A stretch of 64,000 nt of DNA, taken from NCBI GenBank assembly GCA_950295325.1, contig OX485806.1, forward strand, positions 50,031,169 through 50,095,168. The letters are read 5' to 3'. Under the pieces are notes generated by a model. It was not told where the DNA came from. It did not search any database and saw nothing but the letters and a program-made list of their open reading frames with translations. The stretch is from Polytrichum commune. Lineage: Eukaryota > Streptophyta > Polytrichopsida > Polytrichales > Polytrichaceae. The position numbers and the translations under genes were made by a program. Shown piece by piece: positions 12,701 to 22,925 of this stretch (its first letter is position 1; each line of letters starts with the position of its first letter).

Positions 12701-15333
12701 AAAGGTGAAGGCCCCGTGAGTCCAAGTCCCAATTTTTTCATAGTATCCTCCGGTAGTATATTTAGACTACTCCCTCCGTCGACTAGCACATTAGGAACCA
12801 CCTTATCTACTATAACAACTTCTATTTCTATAGCTTTCACGTCTCTTCCACCTTGTGATTGGATCCTAGCGGCTATTTTAGCTTTCACCTTCCTCATCCT
12901 CTTGTGTACCGGCATTCCCTCCTTTAATGTTTTCCTTGCCGTGGGTGAAATTTCCAATAGTTGGCCGAAAGTAATATCCGCCTTGAGTGTACTAAGGTCC
13001 GCCCACAAGTCGTACCCGGTAGATCTTTCCACCTTAGAATTACCCACTACGTCGAATTCGTCTACGGGAACCCCCGGTCCTTCCCATTCACCCACATCGC
13101 TATTATCCAAGTCATGTACCGCATTAGTCCTCTCCCTATCTTGTAAAATTATATTTTCCCTCTCCACATCCTTAGTAGCTCTTCTAGCTACCCTATCCAA
13201 CTCGGAGAGATTAATCTCTTCATCCGAAGAGTAATTTCCTTGCTCTCCTATTCCTACCTCCAACGGGGCATCCCCTCTCCTAGCCCTAGTAGTTACCGCT
13301 AGTGCAGGTGCTTCTTCAACCACACCCTTACCCTTCACTAACTCATATGTAATAGCATTGGTGTGAGGAGGCCATTGACTTTGCTCCTCTCCAATTCTCG
13401 TTGGGAGAGGAAGCATGTCATCACATGTGGCCTCCAACACTCCATCCATGAACCTAACATCTTGGGAGTTAGATGGTCCCGGATCCGTTGGAGGCGCTTG
13501 TCTCCCGTTACTACCATTAGGTGGAACTCCTTGTCTATTTTGTATTGGAATGTAACCGGTTGTAGTTTGCAAGCCCGCCGGTGGATGAAAAGTTTGCCTA
13601 GCATTACTATGGTCATAGTATAAGTTAGGTGGCCTAAGTTCATTGGCCGGTACTCCTTGTGGCCTAGCACCTCGCATATTATCCCTTGCTTGTTGTTGTG
13701 GATTAGCCACCGGGTAAGGGACATTAATTATTTTGTCCGGTTGGCGACACGTATCCGAGGGATGACTTCCTCCACAATTGCTACAATTAAACTCTTGACC
13801 TTCGGACCAACATTGTCCTTGAGCGTGCCACCTTCCACAAAAAGGATGAAATTCCTTCTTCTCTAAATTTTGGCCACCTTGCCCTCTAGGTTGTGGTCCT
13901 CTATTGCTTCCATTTCCATAGTGAGGTGGCGCTTGACCTCGTTGATTTTGTTGAGGTGGGTTACCGTTTCCTCTTTGGTCACGGTTTTGTCCACTTCTAC
14001 AAAATTGACGCGTGTGGCCCGGTTGGCCACATTGGACACACCATAATCCGGAAGAATGCCTACCCGACTCAACCGGGGGTGGAGGCCCCGGTTGTTGACT
14101 CCGGATCATTAATGACATTTGATCCGTGAGGCTTTGCATTTGTTTTATCATAGCCTCTTGGAATCCTAGTTGGCTAGCACCTAGTCTTCTCTCAACCTCC
14201 TCCAAGTGTGGATCCGTTCTAGGGGCCGGTAGTGCCAAAAGAGGTGCCGGTTCCCTAACCGCTAAAGGTCGGGGACCGGTGTCCACAATGGCATATGGAA
14301 TTTGGTTCTCATACTTAGCGGGTTCTACCGCTACCACCCTAGGGCGTATGGGGATGAATTGTGGGATCAATTCATCCTCCCTTCTCCATAGCCTTTCGTG
14401 ATCTTTATCCAAGTTTTCAATATCTCTAGCCGCACGCTTGGCATCCGCCAAGGTCAAGGGATTCCTTTCTAGAACACCCCTAATAGTTCCGGACTTAAAA
14501 AACCCTTGAATGAAAAATTGCTTTAGCGTGTCGTCGTTGAGCATGGTACCCACAAATCTAGTGCACACTAAATCAAACCTCCTAATGTAAGCCGAAATTT
14601 CTTCCTCCCTTCCTTGCTTCAATGACGACAATGCCCTTAATGCGGTACTTTGACCCACTTCCGGCCTAAATTCGTTAAGAAACTCCCTTTGTAATTGTTC
14701 CCATCCCCTAAAATGTCCCTCGGCATGATCCCGATACCATTCATAGGCTTCCCCCTCTAGAGTGGTAGGAAACCACACTAACCAATAACCCGGGTCGGTT
14801 ATGAGGAAGCTAGCCAACCGTTCGATATACCGTTCCATGTGCCGAGAGGGGTCCTCATCCTTGGTCCCATAAAATTTAGGGAGATGAGATGGCATATCCA
14901 TCGCCGCTAAATTTTGTGGAACCACAATTGGTAGGCCTCTTGGCCTAACCAATGGGTCTATTGGAGGTATAGGAGGTATGGGCGGAATTGGGGGTATGGG
15001 TGGTGGATCCATCCCCCGTTCCTCGGCCATGGTGACCGGTGAACTATTCAACAATCCCCTATCAACTTCTACCGGGAATTCTTCTCTAAGTGTGTAATTT
15101 TCCGAAGAAGTCTCACCACTCAATTTGGAGGGAGTGATCTCCTCTTCAAGTTGAGCTCCGAGTTCTAAGGTGTCTAGAATTGACCTAGTCCTAGGTTCGA
15201 CGTTCAAACAACTCTCTATTCTAACATTATCTTGTTCTAATCTATCACTGATTTTAGAGGACCGCCTCTTTCGAGTAGATTTCTCTAGTCCTACTATCAA
15301 ACTTGGTTTTTGTGAGCGAGTCCTACCTTGCAT
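9775..15333 (-). CDS. Gag-pol polyprotein lacking the reverse transcriptase core, element 1
   Basis: One open frame of 1852 codons. In order: basic N-terminus; Pro-Ile repeat linker (~108-127); capsid-like gag (~148-300); CCHC zinc knuckle CVQCGQPGHTRQFC (~432-445) followed by a second Cys-rich patch; protease with the variant active site VDGGSS (~850); a long spacer; RT remnant; RNase H (~1287-1408, acidic residues in CDAS, TERE, VDH, ADH); integrase with an HHCC finger (~1499-1540) and D, D, E in GIDYVG (~1570), VSDRG (~1630) and QTERVNG (~1666). RT motifs upstream of YVDD are absent: EADWRYVD runs straight into DHLHCVREAL at ~1156. Compared with the old copy at 4911 and with usual gypsy RTs, some 200-300 residues are missing in frame. 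All other catalytic residues look intact. Product: virion-like protein, protease, RNase H and integrase, but no complete polymerase. Confidence 0.95.
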   Translation of the reverse strand: MQGRTRSQKPSLIVGLEKSTRKRRSSKISDRLEQDNVRIESCLNVEPRTRSILDTLELGAQLEEEITPSKLSGETSSENYTLREEFPVEVDRGLLNSSPVTMAEERGMDPPPIPPIPPIPPIPPIDPLVRPRGLPIVVPQNLAAMDMPSHLPKFYGTKDEDPSRHMERYIERLASFLITDPGYWLVWFPTTLEGEAYEWYRDHAEGHFRGWEQLQREFLNEFRPEVGQSTALRALSSLKQGREEEISAYIRRFDLVCTRFVGTMLNDDTLKQFFIQGFFKSGTIRGVLERNPLTLADAKRAARDIENLDKDHERLWRREDELIPQFIPIRPRVVAVEPAKYENQIPYAIVDTGPRPLAVREPAPLLALPAPRTDPHLEEVERRLGASQLGFQEAMIKQMQSLTDQMSLMIRSQQPGPPPPVESGRHSSGLWCVQCGQPGHTRQFCRSGQNRDQRGNGNPPQQNQRGQAPPHYGNGSNRGPQPRGQGGQNLEKKEFHPFCGRWHAQGQCWSEGQEFNCSNCGGSHPSDTCRQPDKIINVPYPVANPQQQARDNMRGARPQGVPANELRPPNLYYDHSNARQTFHPPAGLQTTTGYIPIQNRQGVPPNGSNGRQAPPTDPGPSNSQDVRFMDGVLEATCDDMLPLPTRIGEEQSQWPPHTNAITYELVKGKGVVEEAPALAVTTRARRGDAPLEVGIGEQGNYSSDEEINLSELDRVARRATKDVERENIILQDRERTNAVHDLDNSDVGEWEGPGVPVDEFDVVGNSKVERSTGYDLWADLSTLKADITFGQLLEISPTARKTLKEGMPVHKRMRKVKAKIAARIQSQGGRDVKAIEIEVVIVDKVVPNVLVDGGSSLNILPEDTMKKLGLGLTGPSPLVINMANQSSTTPLGMIKDCRMTTGGEEYLVTFHVIKMHSNKDTFPILLGRPWLRMANAMVNWGGPKPSITYGPEGNRVIVSIGSLEGWMKKEMYLPLEKEIDDLNENEIGKALVGVVHPEGQRVVIDSGSGSLGPNFYNYGDNGDYAQWLREYPESEVDVMVTFHQVGLGSEFPSVSLGEGSLLEPCEVLTEEEWVSGGLTPWVDDVEEGEVSLIHVDGTQEEDVIIESSKLEEPLHFKTTSTGIVVGQDVKDYPNVPSDWYRNKEEQAHVSEADWRYVDDHLHCVREALVRCRKMRLALNPDKTFLGVNKGVLLGYVVSEKGREPDPDKIAAISDLATPTNSKGISKLLGHVGWYRELIPNFSKIAVAITHLLKNDVKFEWTDACQKTFEELRDRLSTYPVLIPPNCGKPFHVYCDASNVAIGSALCQATGEKEKDQPIAYASKQLTPAERNYSTTERECLAMVFSVKKFRHYLMCNPVVFFVDHMAIKYLINKAELSGRLARWVLLLEEFDYTVEYKPGRMHLQADHLSRLSEEIGKNPVNDMLVDDSLFVVTSTPEWYAGIVEFLTTHKLPKEWTKEERRKVRVNSRQFVVVGHRLFRRGSDGILRRCVSKTEVEAILIACHDSACGGHFSGQLTGQKILRAGYFWPTLFKDAHDYVRKCDACQRYARDDLRMEMPLHVSLPLIPFEKWGIDYVGEVHPQSSKGMKYIVVATEYLTKWAEAKAVKTDTAEHAATFMYENIISRFGVPKILVSDRGTHFLNDLIREMTEKFKIDHRKTTPYHPQTNGQTERVNGILVSILRKTVIDSKRDWDTKLTAALWAYRTTYKVTTRATPFSLVYGLEATLPIEYEVESLRVAVSTRLTESQSLRNRLTDLEALDEGRRMAAQHIEAIQRRRKITFDKRHKRRALTPGMMVMIQDARKLEFPAKFNAVWLGPYLVYEVFPNNSIQLETLNGELFPTRTSGSRCKEYRA

Positions 15334-16218
15334 TCCATAAGAATCGATCGACCCTCACTTGACCACACATAATCCTAGCAATTCCCCTCTTAATATTTTC
15401 ACTTGTCTTGGTGTGGTTATAATTTTTTTAGGAGGTGAGGAAAATAACCTGCAAGCCCACTTAGGTGAAAGAATCCCAATAGGGGATAGGCATGTTCATG
15501 TTAATTTTTTGGTTAAGTCGGAGCATCACCTCCGCACCTTCCCGCAAATTAACACTCACCACAATACCGATTGTGAGGGGGTGACCTTCCGAGTAGATTA
15601 TGTTAAAAGTCGAGGCTTCACCCTTCAACTTCTCACACCATCCACAATTCGGGAATTACCCTCTACAACGGATAACAACAATCACGAGTACAAAAGGCAT
15701 TCCTTAATTAGTTAATGAGTTCACTTTGAAGAAATAAACATACCTTGAGCAATCGCATCCCCCTGTGAGTTAGCACTCCCCTCAATCGTGACTCAATGTA
15801 ACAACACCATAAACTTTGTGAAATATTAATTTAATCTAGAGCATGAAATGACAACTCCCAAAACTTTGAGACTCACCCGAGGTGAGTGTCAAAGTTCAAT
15901 GTCCTAAGGTGAATTTACCCTCTAATGTTTTAATGAGCTACTCGGTTATAGGTTCCTTTTAAGTTCTTAGCAAATCCCCAAAAAGGTTGAGGACGTACCT
16001 TCGCCGCGCTCCTTCCTCAAAAATGAATTTGCGTAATTGACAATGCAATTCATTCCAAGGAATAGTTGAAATACAATGAATTCAAATGTAACCCAAAGAG
16101 AGAATACTTACCGAGTTTCGGGTGCTCCTTCCCTTCTCTCAAGTTTGTGTCTCCAATTTTTCCTAGTTGCCTCCAAGTCTCCTAGTCGCCTCCAAGTCTT
16201 GTAACTACCTTCCGCTTC

Positions 16219-16237
16219 GCTCCCGGCAGACGCACCA
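16219..16237 (-). other. Primer binding site, element 1
   Basis: On the minus strand TGGTGCGTCTGCCGGGAGC starts 4 nt (TAAT) inside the 5' LTR, the expected place and form for a tRNA-primed site. It would pair with a tRNA ending in ACGCACCA. I cannot assign the tRNA with confidence. Element 2 differs by one base (TCC instead of TCT). Confidence 0.7.
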
Positions 16238-16241
16238 ATTA

Positions 16242-17950
16242 TGTGAGGCCAAACCCCCCACCCTTAAGCGTCCGTAGTCCGAGTAGTGGGTTTGGGCTCA
16301 CATTCCTCCGCGGTATTGGATTTGGACTTGGATGAGTCCATAGTGCAAGGTTCACCCTTCAAGTGGTCTTGGATTTAACTTTGGTCTTTGCTTCCTTTGT
16401 CTTGCCATCGCGAGAGTGCTCCACATTCTCCATTAATTTGTGCACGTGGTTTATTTTTAAAGAGAGGATGCAAGTGTTAAAAAAAACACTATTCTCTATA
16501 GTCAATCTCAAATACATTTACTTGTGAAAGCCACCATAACACTAACTAGCATAATGTAACTAACTACTTGTCTATGAGCTAATTAGGTAGGCTATCTACT
16601 AAGCTCCTTCATGAACCCAGCTCCTTACTTTCTAACTAAACAAACCCAGCTCCTTCATGAACCCAGCTCCTTCATGAACCCACAACTTTGTAGTTGTAAT
16701 CCCCAACTACCTCACTAATTATTCAAGCCCTTAACTAATCTTCCTACCTAATTTCCCTAATTCTACTAACAACCCCTTTCTAATCACACAATTCTTCTCT
16801 AATCCTAAAATCCTAAAATCCTAGAGAGGAGAGGGGGAGAGAGAATTTCCTAACTTCACTAAGACTAACTAATCCACACAAGTATATTTTTGCACTCATC
16901 ACAACATCAAGTGCTCAACTCTTAAACATGGAACTTGCAACCACGTGTATTCAAAACATGAACTTTAAGTACCACAAATTGGAATCATGAATTAACTTTA
17001 AAATCCTTCACGTCAACACTAATTCTACCAAGAGGTCAAGCCCTCTTCAAGGCTAACAAGCCTTGGCTCTCAAACTAAAAACTAAGCACACACATGTGCT
17101 CCAATATGGCTTCCCACACCCACACTTATAACTCGTGGGGTGCCTTGGAGCACAAAGGAAAGAGAGAGGATGAGTGAGGGAAGAATGAGGGATTATATAG
17201 TAAGCTTGAGGGGGTGAGCACCCTCAAGGCTTACGATAAGCCCTTGAGATTTCCTCCTACTTAGTAGGCGCCAATCCTATCTTCTAAGTCTTCCTCCCTC
17301 AAATGATCAACAAGGATCCTAATTCGAACATTTAACTAGCCTTGGCTTTCTACCTACCACACTTTACCAAACTTGGGATGCTTAACTAGCCTTGGCTTTC
17401 TACCTACCACACTTTACCAAACTTGGGATGCTTCAACCCAAACTTAGCCTCCTTCGCTTTCCGCCGCCATAACTTTCTCCCCTTACTTTCCCAAATCATC
17501 GCTCACCACTTAATTCAAACCACGATGCTTAACTCGTGATTTGATTGGTGCTTTGAGAATTTGCTTATCCTCCACCTTGCATTCTTCCTTGGGCCTTCCC
17601 CATTAAGTGGCCATGATGAGGTGGTCCACTTGTGCGCTCCATGTGATCCTCCATTCATCCCAATTCGAATGCACTTGCCTCTTGAGTCACTTTGGTTGTC
17701 TCCATCCATTTGTACTAGCCTACTCACTAACTACTCAATCCAAGTTCTCCTTACCTATCCTCATTCACTCAAATCCTTCCGAAGGTAAAAACACAATAAC
17801 AACTCACATCCTAGCCTCTTACAACATGGTACTTCTAAGACTAACATTTCACTCTTTTTATATTTTTGTGAAGTAACATGCTACTTCAAAGTGCATCAAC
17901 TAACGTTTCAAGGGTCTAAGACTAAATGTGGGCACCCTTTTGGGCTCACA
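16242..17950 (-). repeat. 5' LTR of element 1
   Basis: A 1709-bp repeat matching 8005-9713. It is followed on the right by the target duplication GAGGC. In minus orientation it should carry the promoter; a TATATAA-like box lies at 17192-17199. Confidence 0.95.
17192..17199 (-). promoter_or_regulatory. Putative TATA box in the 5' LTR of element 1
   Basis: The minus strand reads CTTACTATATAATCCCTC, a good TATA-type box roughly in the middle of the LTR and upstream of the leader and gag start. The same box is present in all four LTRs. No transcript data support it, so it is a motif-level call. Confidence 0.4.
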
Positions 17951-17955
17951 GAGGC

Positions 17956-18418
17956 CAAAGTCCAAAGACCATCGCTCTCCAAAATGCCTACATGGCAATA
18001 CCTTTTGACCAAGGCGACAGGCTCTCAAAGGAAGTTTGGGTCAGACATGAATGGAAACCCAAACTAGGGTCGAGAGGCCATTGATTTTTTTTCAATAAAA
18101 AAGAAAAAAGGAACCAGATCTTGGCCGTTAGATTGGAGGGGTTGTTTTGGGCAGGGAATAAAGTGGGGTGCTCCTCCATGGGTTTGGACTTTGGAGGCTT
18201 CACACTATGGCCATCCAAGTCGCAAGGCCGTGGGCGTTCAAGCCCAAAGGTTTGGACTTTGGGCTTGGCCTTTGGAGGCTTCACACTATGCTCAGCTGAA
18301 GTCTCCATTTCCTATATTTTATTGGTTGTTTTCAACCCATTTCTTTGGACTCTCAACAAAGTTTGACCATTCAATCCCACAACCTCTCAACTTGGACGGC
18401 CATAGTGTGAAGCGGCCC
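17956..18418. mobile_element. Tourist/Harbinger-type MITE, right part
   Basis: This continues the element that begins at 7905. It ends GGCCATAGTGTGAAGCGGCCC, followed by the TTA duplication at 18419-18421. Internal copies of TTTGGAGGCTTCACACTATG at about 18191 and 18271 show that the terminal motif is also repeated inside. There is no coding capacity. Confidence 0.75.
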
Positions 18419-18421
18419 TTA

Positions 18422-20289
18422 GACCCATTAAGCTTATATAAGAACCACCATGGGTGACAATTTTCAGAGTGGAGTGTTTGATTTTTGCTTAAATTAATGT
18501 GGCATTCAATGGATGCATGCATCAAGGGAAAAGAGAGGTGGCAGATATTAGGCGGCAAGTCTTGAACCGTTTCTTAAAAATGTAGGGGCAGGAAAGGTAT
18601 GGTTGGCCTGAACTTGCGAATCCTTCCCACCTCATCTGATTGGAAATCAAGCCAATTAATGTGCAGTGGATGTTGCCTTAGCTATCCATAGGCCGCCCCA
18701 AGCGACAGGTATAAATTAGGCCCAAGAAATCGAGAGTTCATTTTCCCAAACATTTTTCTCTAATTGCACGCTGATGATTTGGGTGTCTCACAGACACCCC
18801 CACCCCCATAAAGTTTTATGTCACTGTATATAAACTTCATACATAGAGTCCATAAATACAGGATATACTCTAGATTTTAGATGTTTCACTTGGATCAACA
18901 TAAACTCTATTCACCTCGATAAGACACTACTTGAAAAGTTATTTTGATGAAGGATATTGAGAGTCGGTGTTCACGTTGATCTAGATGAACTGTCACCTCC
19001 AAACATACCTTTTCAAAACATAATCCTCAATTTTCAATGGAATGTTCTTATCGATCAAGGTGAAAATAAGTAGTCAGGATGACTATAAGGTAATTGGCGA
19101 TCAAGGTGAATATGGTCCACTGGCTGGCATTACATTGTCATTGGAAATAAATTTGAACTAGAAATTCGTATTTAAGAATTTGTCTTGAGTCGTTGCCACT
19201 TAGCCTAGAGATAGCCATGGGGGCTTTTCTTTTTGCCACATGTATTGAATGTTCAACTAGATAGTTGTCTACAAAGTTAAGATTTAAGTTGTGTTTTTGG
19301 TCTCTTGGGTGCAAGCACAGTAAAGTAGATAGCTCTTAATTCATGTCTAGTGTTAAGTGAAAGTGATTCAAAACTATACACTGACTTTTAATTTTATGAA
19401 GAAAAAAATCATAGACATTTAAGAAAACATATTGATCTACAAAGCCAAGCAATTTATGATGGCAAAAAAAATTTCAAGAAAAGCCTACATATTTTAGAAG
19501 ACAATGCAAGTGATGCAAGTAGGTGATATTGAACAAGTAACTATCTAAATTTGTTTGAAATATGATAAAAAATACATTAAATTGATGATTTTCTACAAAT
19601 TTTTGGGATGATGCTTTCACGTGGATAATGAATTCAAGAAATTTAATATTTAAAATATTTAAAATATTTAAGGTCATGAAATCTACATCCAAGACCAAAT
19701 TCAACCATTTGTTTTTCAACATCACATGTAATGATAAGTTTTGAAGACCTCAACTTGATATTCTAAATTTGAGTATTTAACACAACAATAAAGGTCATCA
19801 TGAAAAAAAATCCAATTTAAACAACACTTTGCTACTACTTTAAGGCCTTTGACCAATTATATTATGGTTTTAGTATATCAGAGCACTATTTTGATCTACT
19901 TAACCATGCTTGCACCCTCTTCTGTTGCAAAACGGATTTTCAAGAAAATACATATGTGCTTCCTTATTGTTGGTCATGCCCATGATGACATTGATGCCTT
20001 AATCGGATGATGGACTATGAAATTGCACAAGAAAGATTGTCTTACAATTCCACACCTAATGAAATCCTACATGGATTTGGAAAATAATCATGTGATTCCA
20101 CATTTGATATGGAGGCATCTAATTTTAAAGCATTCATTGACCATTACCTACTAGGAGGGTCTGAACAACTCATGGGCTTTTTAAGGCTCAAACAATTTCA
20201 ATAAAATTGTTCATGATCCGTTCAATCTTGATCCGTACATTTCACTTTGCATTGGAGGCACGAAAGAATCAAAATGGCCCTGTGAAAAT
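18422..20289. other. Intergenic sequence, no gene recognised
   Basis: AT-rich sequence with short frames only. I see no terminal repeats, conserved motif or splice-compatible coding stretch. Confidence 0.4.
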
Positions 20290-20395
20290 TGTCGTGTAAA
20301 TAGTGATCGTGTGTTACTGCAACTCGAGTACCAACCACCACTAACAAACAATACTAAAACATAGCAAAGTCACACATAAACAACACACCTCAACA
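20290..20395 (-). repeat. Short (about 105-bp) LTR, copy C
   Basis: It starts TGTCGTGTAAATAG and ends ACACACCTCAACA, bounded by TG and CA with a TGTCG/CGACA-type inverted terminus. On the minus strand it is preceded directly by a polypurine tract (CTGAGGGGGGGCA), so it reads as the 3' LTR of a minus-strand retroelement. Related copies lie at 32743-32847 and 33184-33288. Confidence 0.65.
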
Positions 20396-20594
20396 TGCCC
20401 CCCCTCAGTTGACTATGGAGTCCCACCAAGCAGCTAGGACCAATGCCAATCAAAAGGGCATGAATATTGAAAGATTGCTCCGCAACTAACTAATGTGGTA
20501 AACGTCATTCCAAGGAATTGTAGGCTGGTAGCAATGTGAGCCCCATCCTTAATCGCCTCTGATGTTTGGCCATCAGATTTCGAAGAATTAATTC
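20396..20594 (-). pseudogene. Retroelement 3' tail next to short LTR copy C
   Basis: On the minus strand this encodes a short tail containing SEAIKDGAHIATSLQFLGMTF and then a stop, followed by the polypurine tract and the LTR. The same tail occurs at 33289-33487. The homology ends at the same point in both (AAGAATTAATT). I do not recognise the protein. It has a hydrophobic stretch near its end and could be the C-terminus of a pol or an extra frame. Confidence 0.5.
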
Positions 20595-22925
20595 TAATAA
20601 AGCAAATAGCTCAAACCTACTACATGCAAATGAGGTTAATAAAAAGATGGCCCAATTTCTAATTCAAAGTAGTATTGAGATTAGAATGTGGTGTTTCAAA
20701 ATACCTTGCACATTGTAAAGAGAAATTTTGTGGAATATTTCATAGATGTGATTATCAAATATAGATTGTAGAGCTTGCACATTGCACACGGTGTAAATAC
20801 ATGTGTGTGTCAAAGTTTTATTAATTATTTACTTGTAATAAAATGATTATTCATGTTAATGGGCCTATAATGTTAAAGTAATTTTGTATAGGATGATAAC
20901 TATGCATCTAATGATTGTTCCCGATGTTCCCCATTTAAGGTATTATCTTCCAATTGCACAATATTCCCAAAGAAATGTCATGGTTCATGAATTAACATAA
21001 TTAATTTAAGACTCCCAAAAGTCCAATTGTACCTAATATGGTGTTTTAAGTGATTAATACCATTGTGTGCTTTATACTTGCTGCACGTAAAACATCAATC
21101 CCAATCCCCTCCTGGTTATATTGGAGCGCTGCAAAACAATGTCAAAATGACTACACTGCAAAGTAAAAGTGAAAAAAATCACCATGGTTTATTACCTGCA
21201 TGTGTGACTGGACGATGCTATCATACACTAGAATAGAAAAATTATTACTAAAGAAAGGGTAATGAAACCCATACATTTATAGACACATACAATAGGTAGA
21301 GATATTGGCTAGCAAAATCATGTACTAATGGGTTGATGTTTATATGTCACCTGGATAGAATCCTGAATGGCATTGATGCCAGAAATGGGTCCCTCAGCAC
21401 AAGGTGTCAAGATGATCTGCAATACAATATTCTAACCACAAAAATTCTGAAAATAACCTTGGACATTAGTACGCAACCTCATTTACAAAGTTTTGACTGA
21501 TTGCATCAGTGGTGCCCAGTCTCTTGAACAAATGTGTTAATTCTTGCTTTAAATTACTATTGTTTAGGCCAAACAGTCCTAGTAATGCTACTCACATGTG
21601 CTACCATGTTTTTCTCTTCTAAATCCAACCTCCCAATCTAATGGCTCCCCTGATTAACCAAGTCTTGGCCTATGGGACCAAGGCAACGTCCTTGAGAAGG
21701 GAAGTGACCATCAGCTCAAAGAAATGAATTTTTATAGGCTACAAGCATCTCTTTTGGGGTTGGACATATGCCACCCACCTTAGCCAACCTCTCCCCAACC
21801 TTGTCACTATTGTCTAGGACTCCAATGTAAGGATTAGGAGCAAAGTCAATACAAATGCTCTCTTCCATCAATGGAACTTGACCCTAACTAATCAAGGTGT
21901 ACGGCATTTGAGGATTGGTCACATCCCCCAACCAGGTCAGCCTCAACCCCCTTCCCTTGCTGCTGACGACCCAATATTGGTGCCAGAGGTGCTTGGGAGT
22001 TACTCCAAAAACTCAACCACAAGATACAACTTGATCAACAACCATCTTGTCACAGAACAAGAAGCAGTTGGTTCCTCGCAATGTGTATTGGACAAATTTC
22101 ACACATTAGCAATGCAACAATGCTTTCAGTATTTCCATTTTCACCGAGTGATGCAGCTTCAACAGTTCATTACTCAAATAAAAATCGAATGATAGTGTTG
22201 TGGATAGCTCTCTTGGGTAAAACAAAATTGTGATATAGCACAATTGCCTACAAAGGTGAAAAACTTGTACTATGTTCCGAATAAACAAAAAAAAAAAAAA
22301 ATCTCAATTTTGGCTTTCCAAAAGCCCTTCAATAATCATAGACCACTGGCTCACAATGAACTCATACAAGATTGATATCACATAGATGAGAGTCTCAAAG
22401 CAGCACATAAATTGTTTGCTACCAGATATAGAAATATACAACTTCAAGCCAACCATCATCCATATAATTTTGATTTTTGATAAATAATAAACATGTGTAC
22501 CATTATATTTGGAGTGGGTGGCACATTGAGTATGGAGTTCAAGTGGAAATATCCTTGTGGTCATCATTTAGTTACAAACATTAATCTCAAATACCTGACA
22601 ATGACATGGTTGACATAGTATCTATGTATATTTACTTCAGTTACTTATTACAAGATGCATTTAAGAGCAGGATTCAAGGCTTTTAGAAATCACAAGAAAT
22701 GAGAATCTTGATCCAACTCTGTACATCAAAGTAATTTGAGTTCTTTAACCTGCACTCCACCTAAAACCTTGACAAAAAGCCGTTGTTCAGAAATTAATCA
22801 CATCTCCAATTAATGTTGAAACTCAATGACGTCAATCAAGCTGGTTTCAAATAATAAGAATACAAGGATCAGGGTATAGGTTAGATTCAGGTTAATTATT
22901 CCAGTGGTGTCTTGTGGCACAGCCA
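20595..22925. other. Downstream flank of the GH3 gene, no gene recognised
   Basis: No supported coding region. Short frames (for example 21878-22192) show no motif. The part nearest 22925 may contain the 3' untranslated region of the GH3 gene. Confidence 0.35.

Larger units (their letters stand above)
8005..17950 (-). mobile_element. Ty3/gypsy LTR retrotransposon, element 1
   Basis: A complete element of 9946 bp lies on the minus strand, so its 5' LTR is on the right. It has two 1709-bp LTRs starting TGTGAGGCC and ending GGGCTCACA, and a perfect 5-bp target duplication GAGGC (8000-8004, 17951-17955). A primer binding site sits 4 nt inside the 5' LTR, followed by a leader of about 0.9 kb (15334-16241) and one uninterrupted gag-pol frame. 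The LTRs differ at one base that I could see (17499 region, CATCG against CGTCG), so the insertion is very young. The reverse transcriptase core is missing, so the element cannot be autonomous. It sits inside a MITE. Confidence 0.95.

Noticed and set aside
12695-13234. 179-codon + strand frame across element 1 gag-pol (and its twin at 46317-46856)
   Set aside because: It is the antisense shadow of the spacer between the zinc knuckle and the protease; no motif, and the same frame recurs only because the elements are copies.
9775-15333. Reading elements 1 and 2 as intact autonomous retrotransposons because of the long frame and YVDD
   Set aside because: The RT fingers and palm upstream of YVDD are missing; the frame is long only because the deletion is in frame.
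15359-15715. 118-codon + strand frame in the leader of element 1 (and 48981-49337 in element 2)
   Set aside because: It is antisense to the element and without motif; it is preserved because the copies are almost identical, not because of evident selection.
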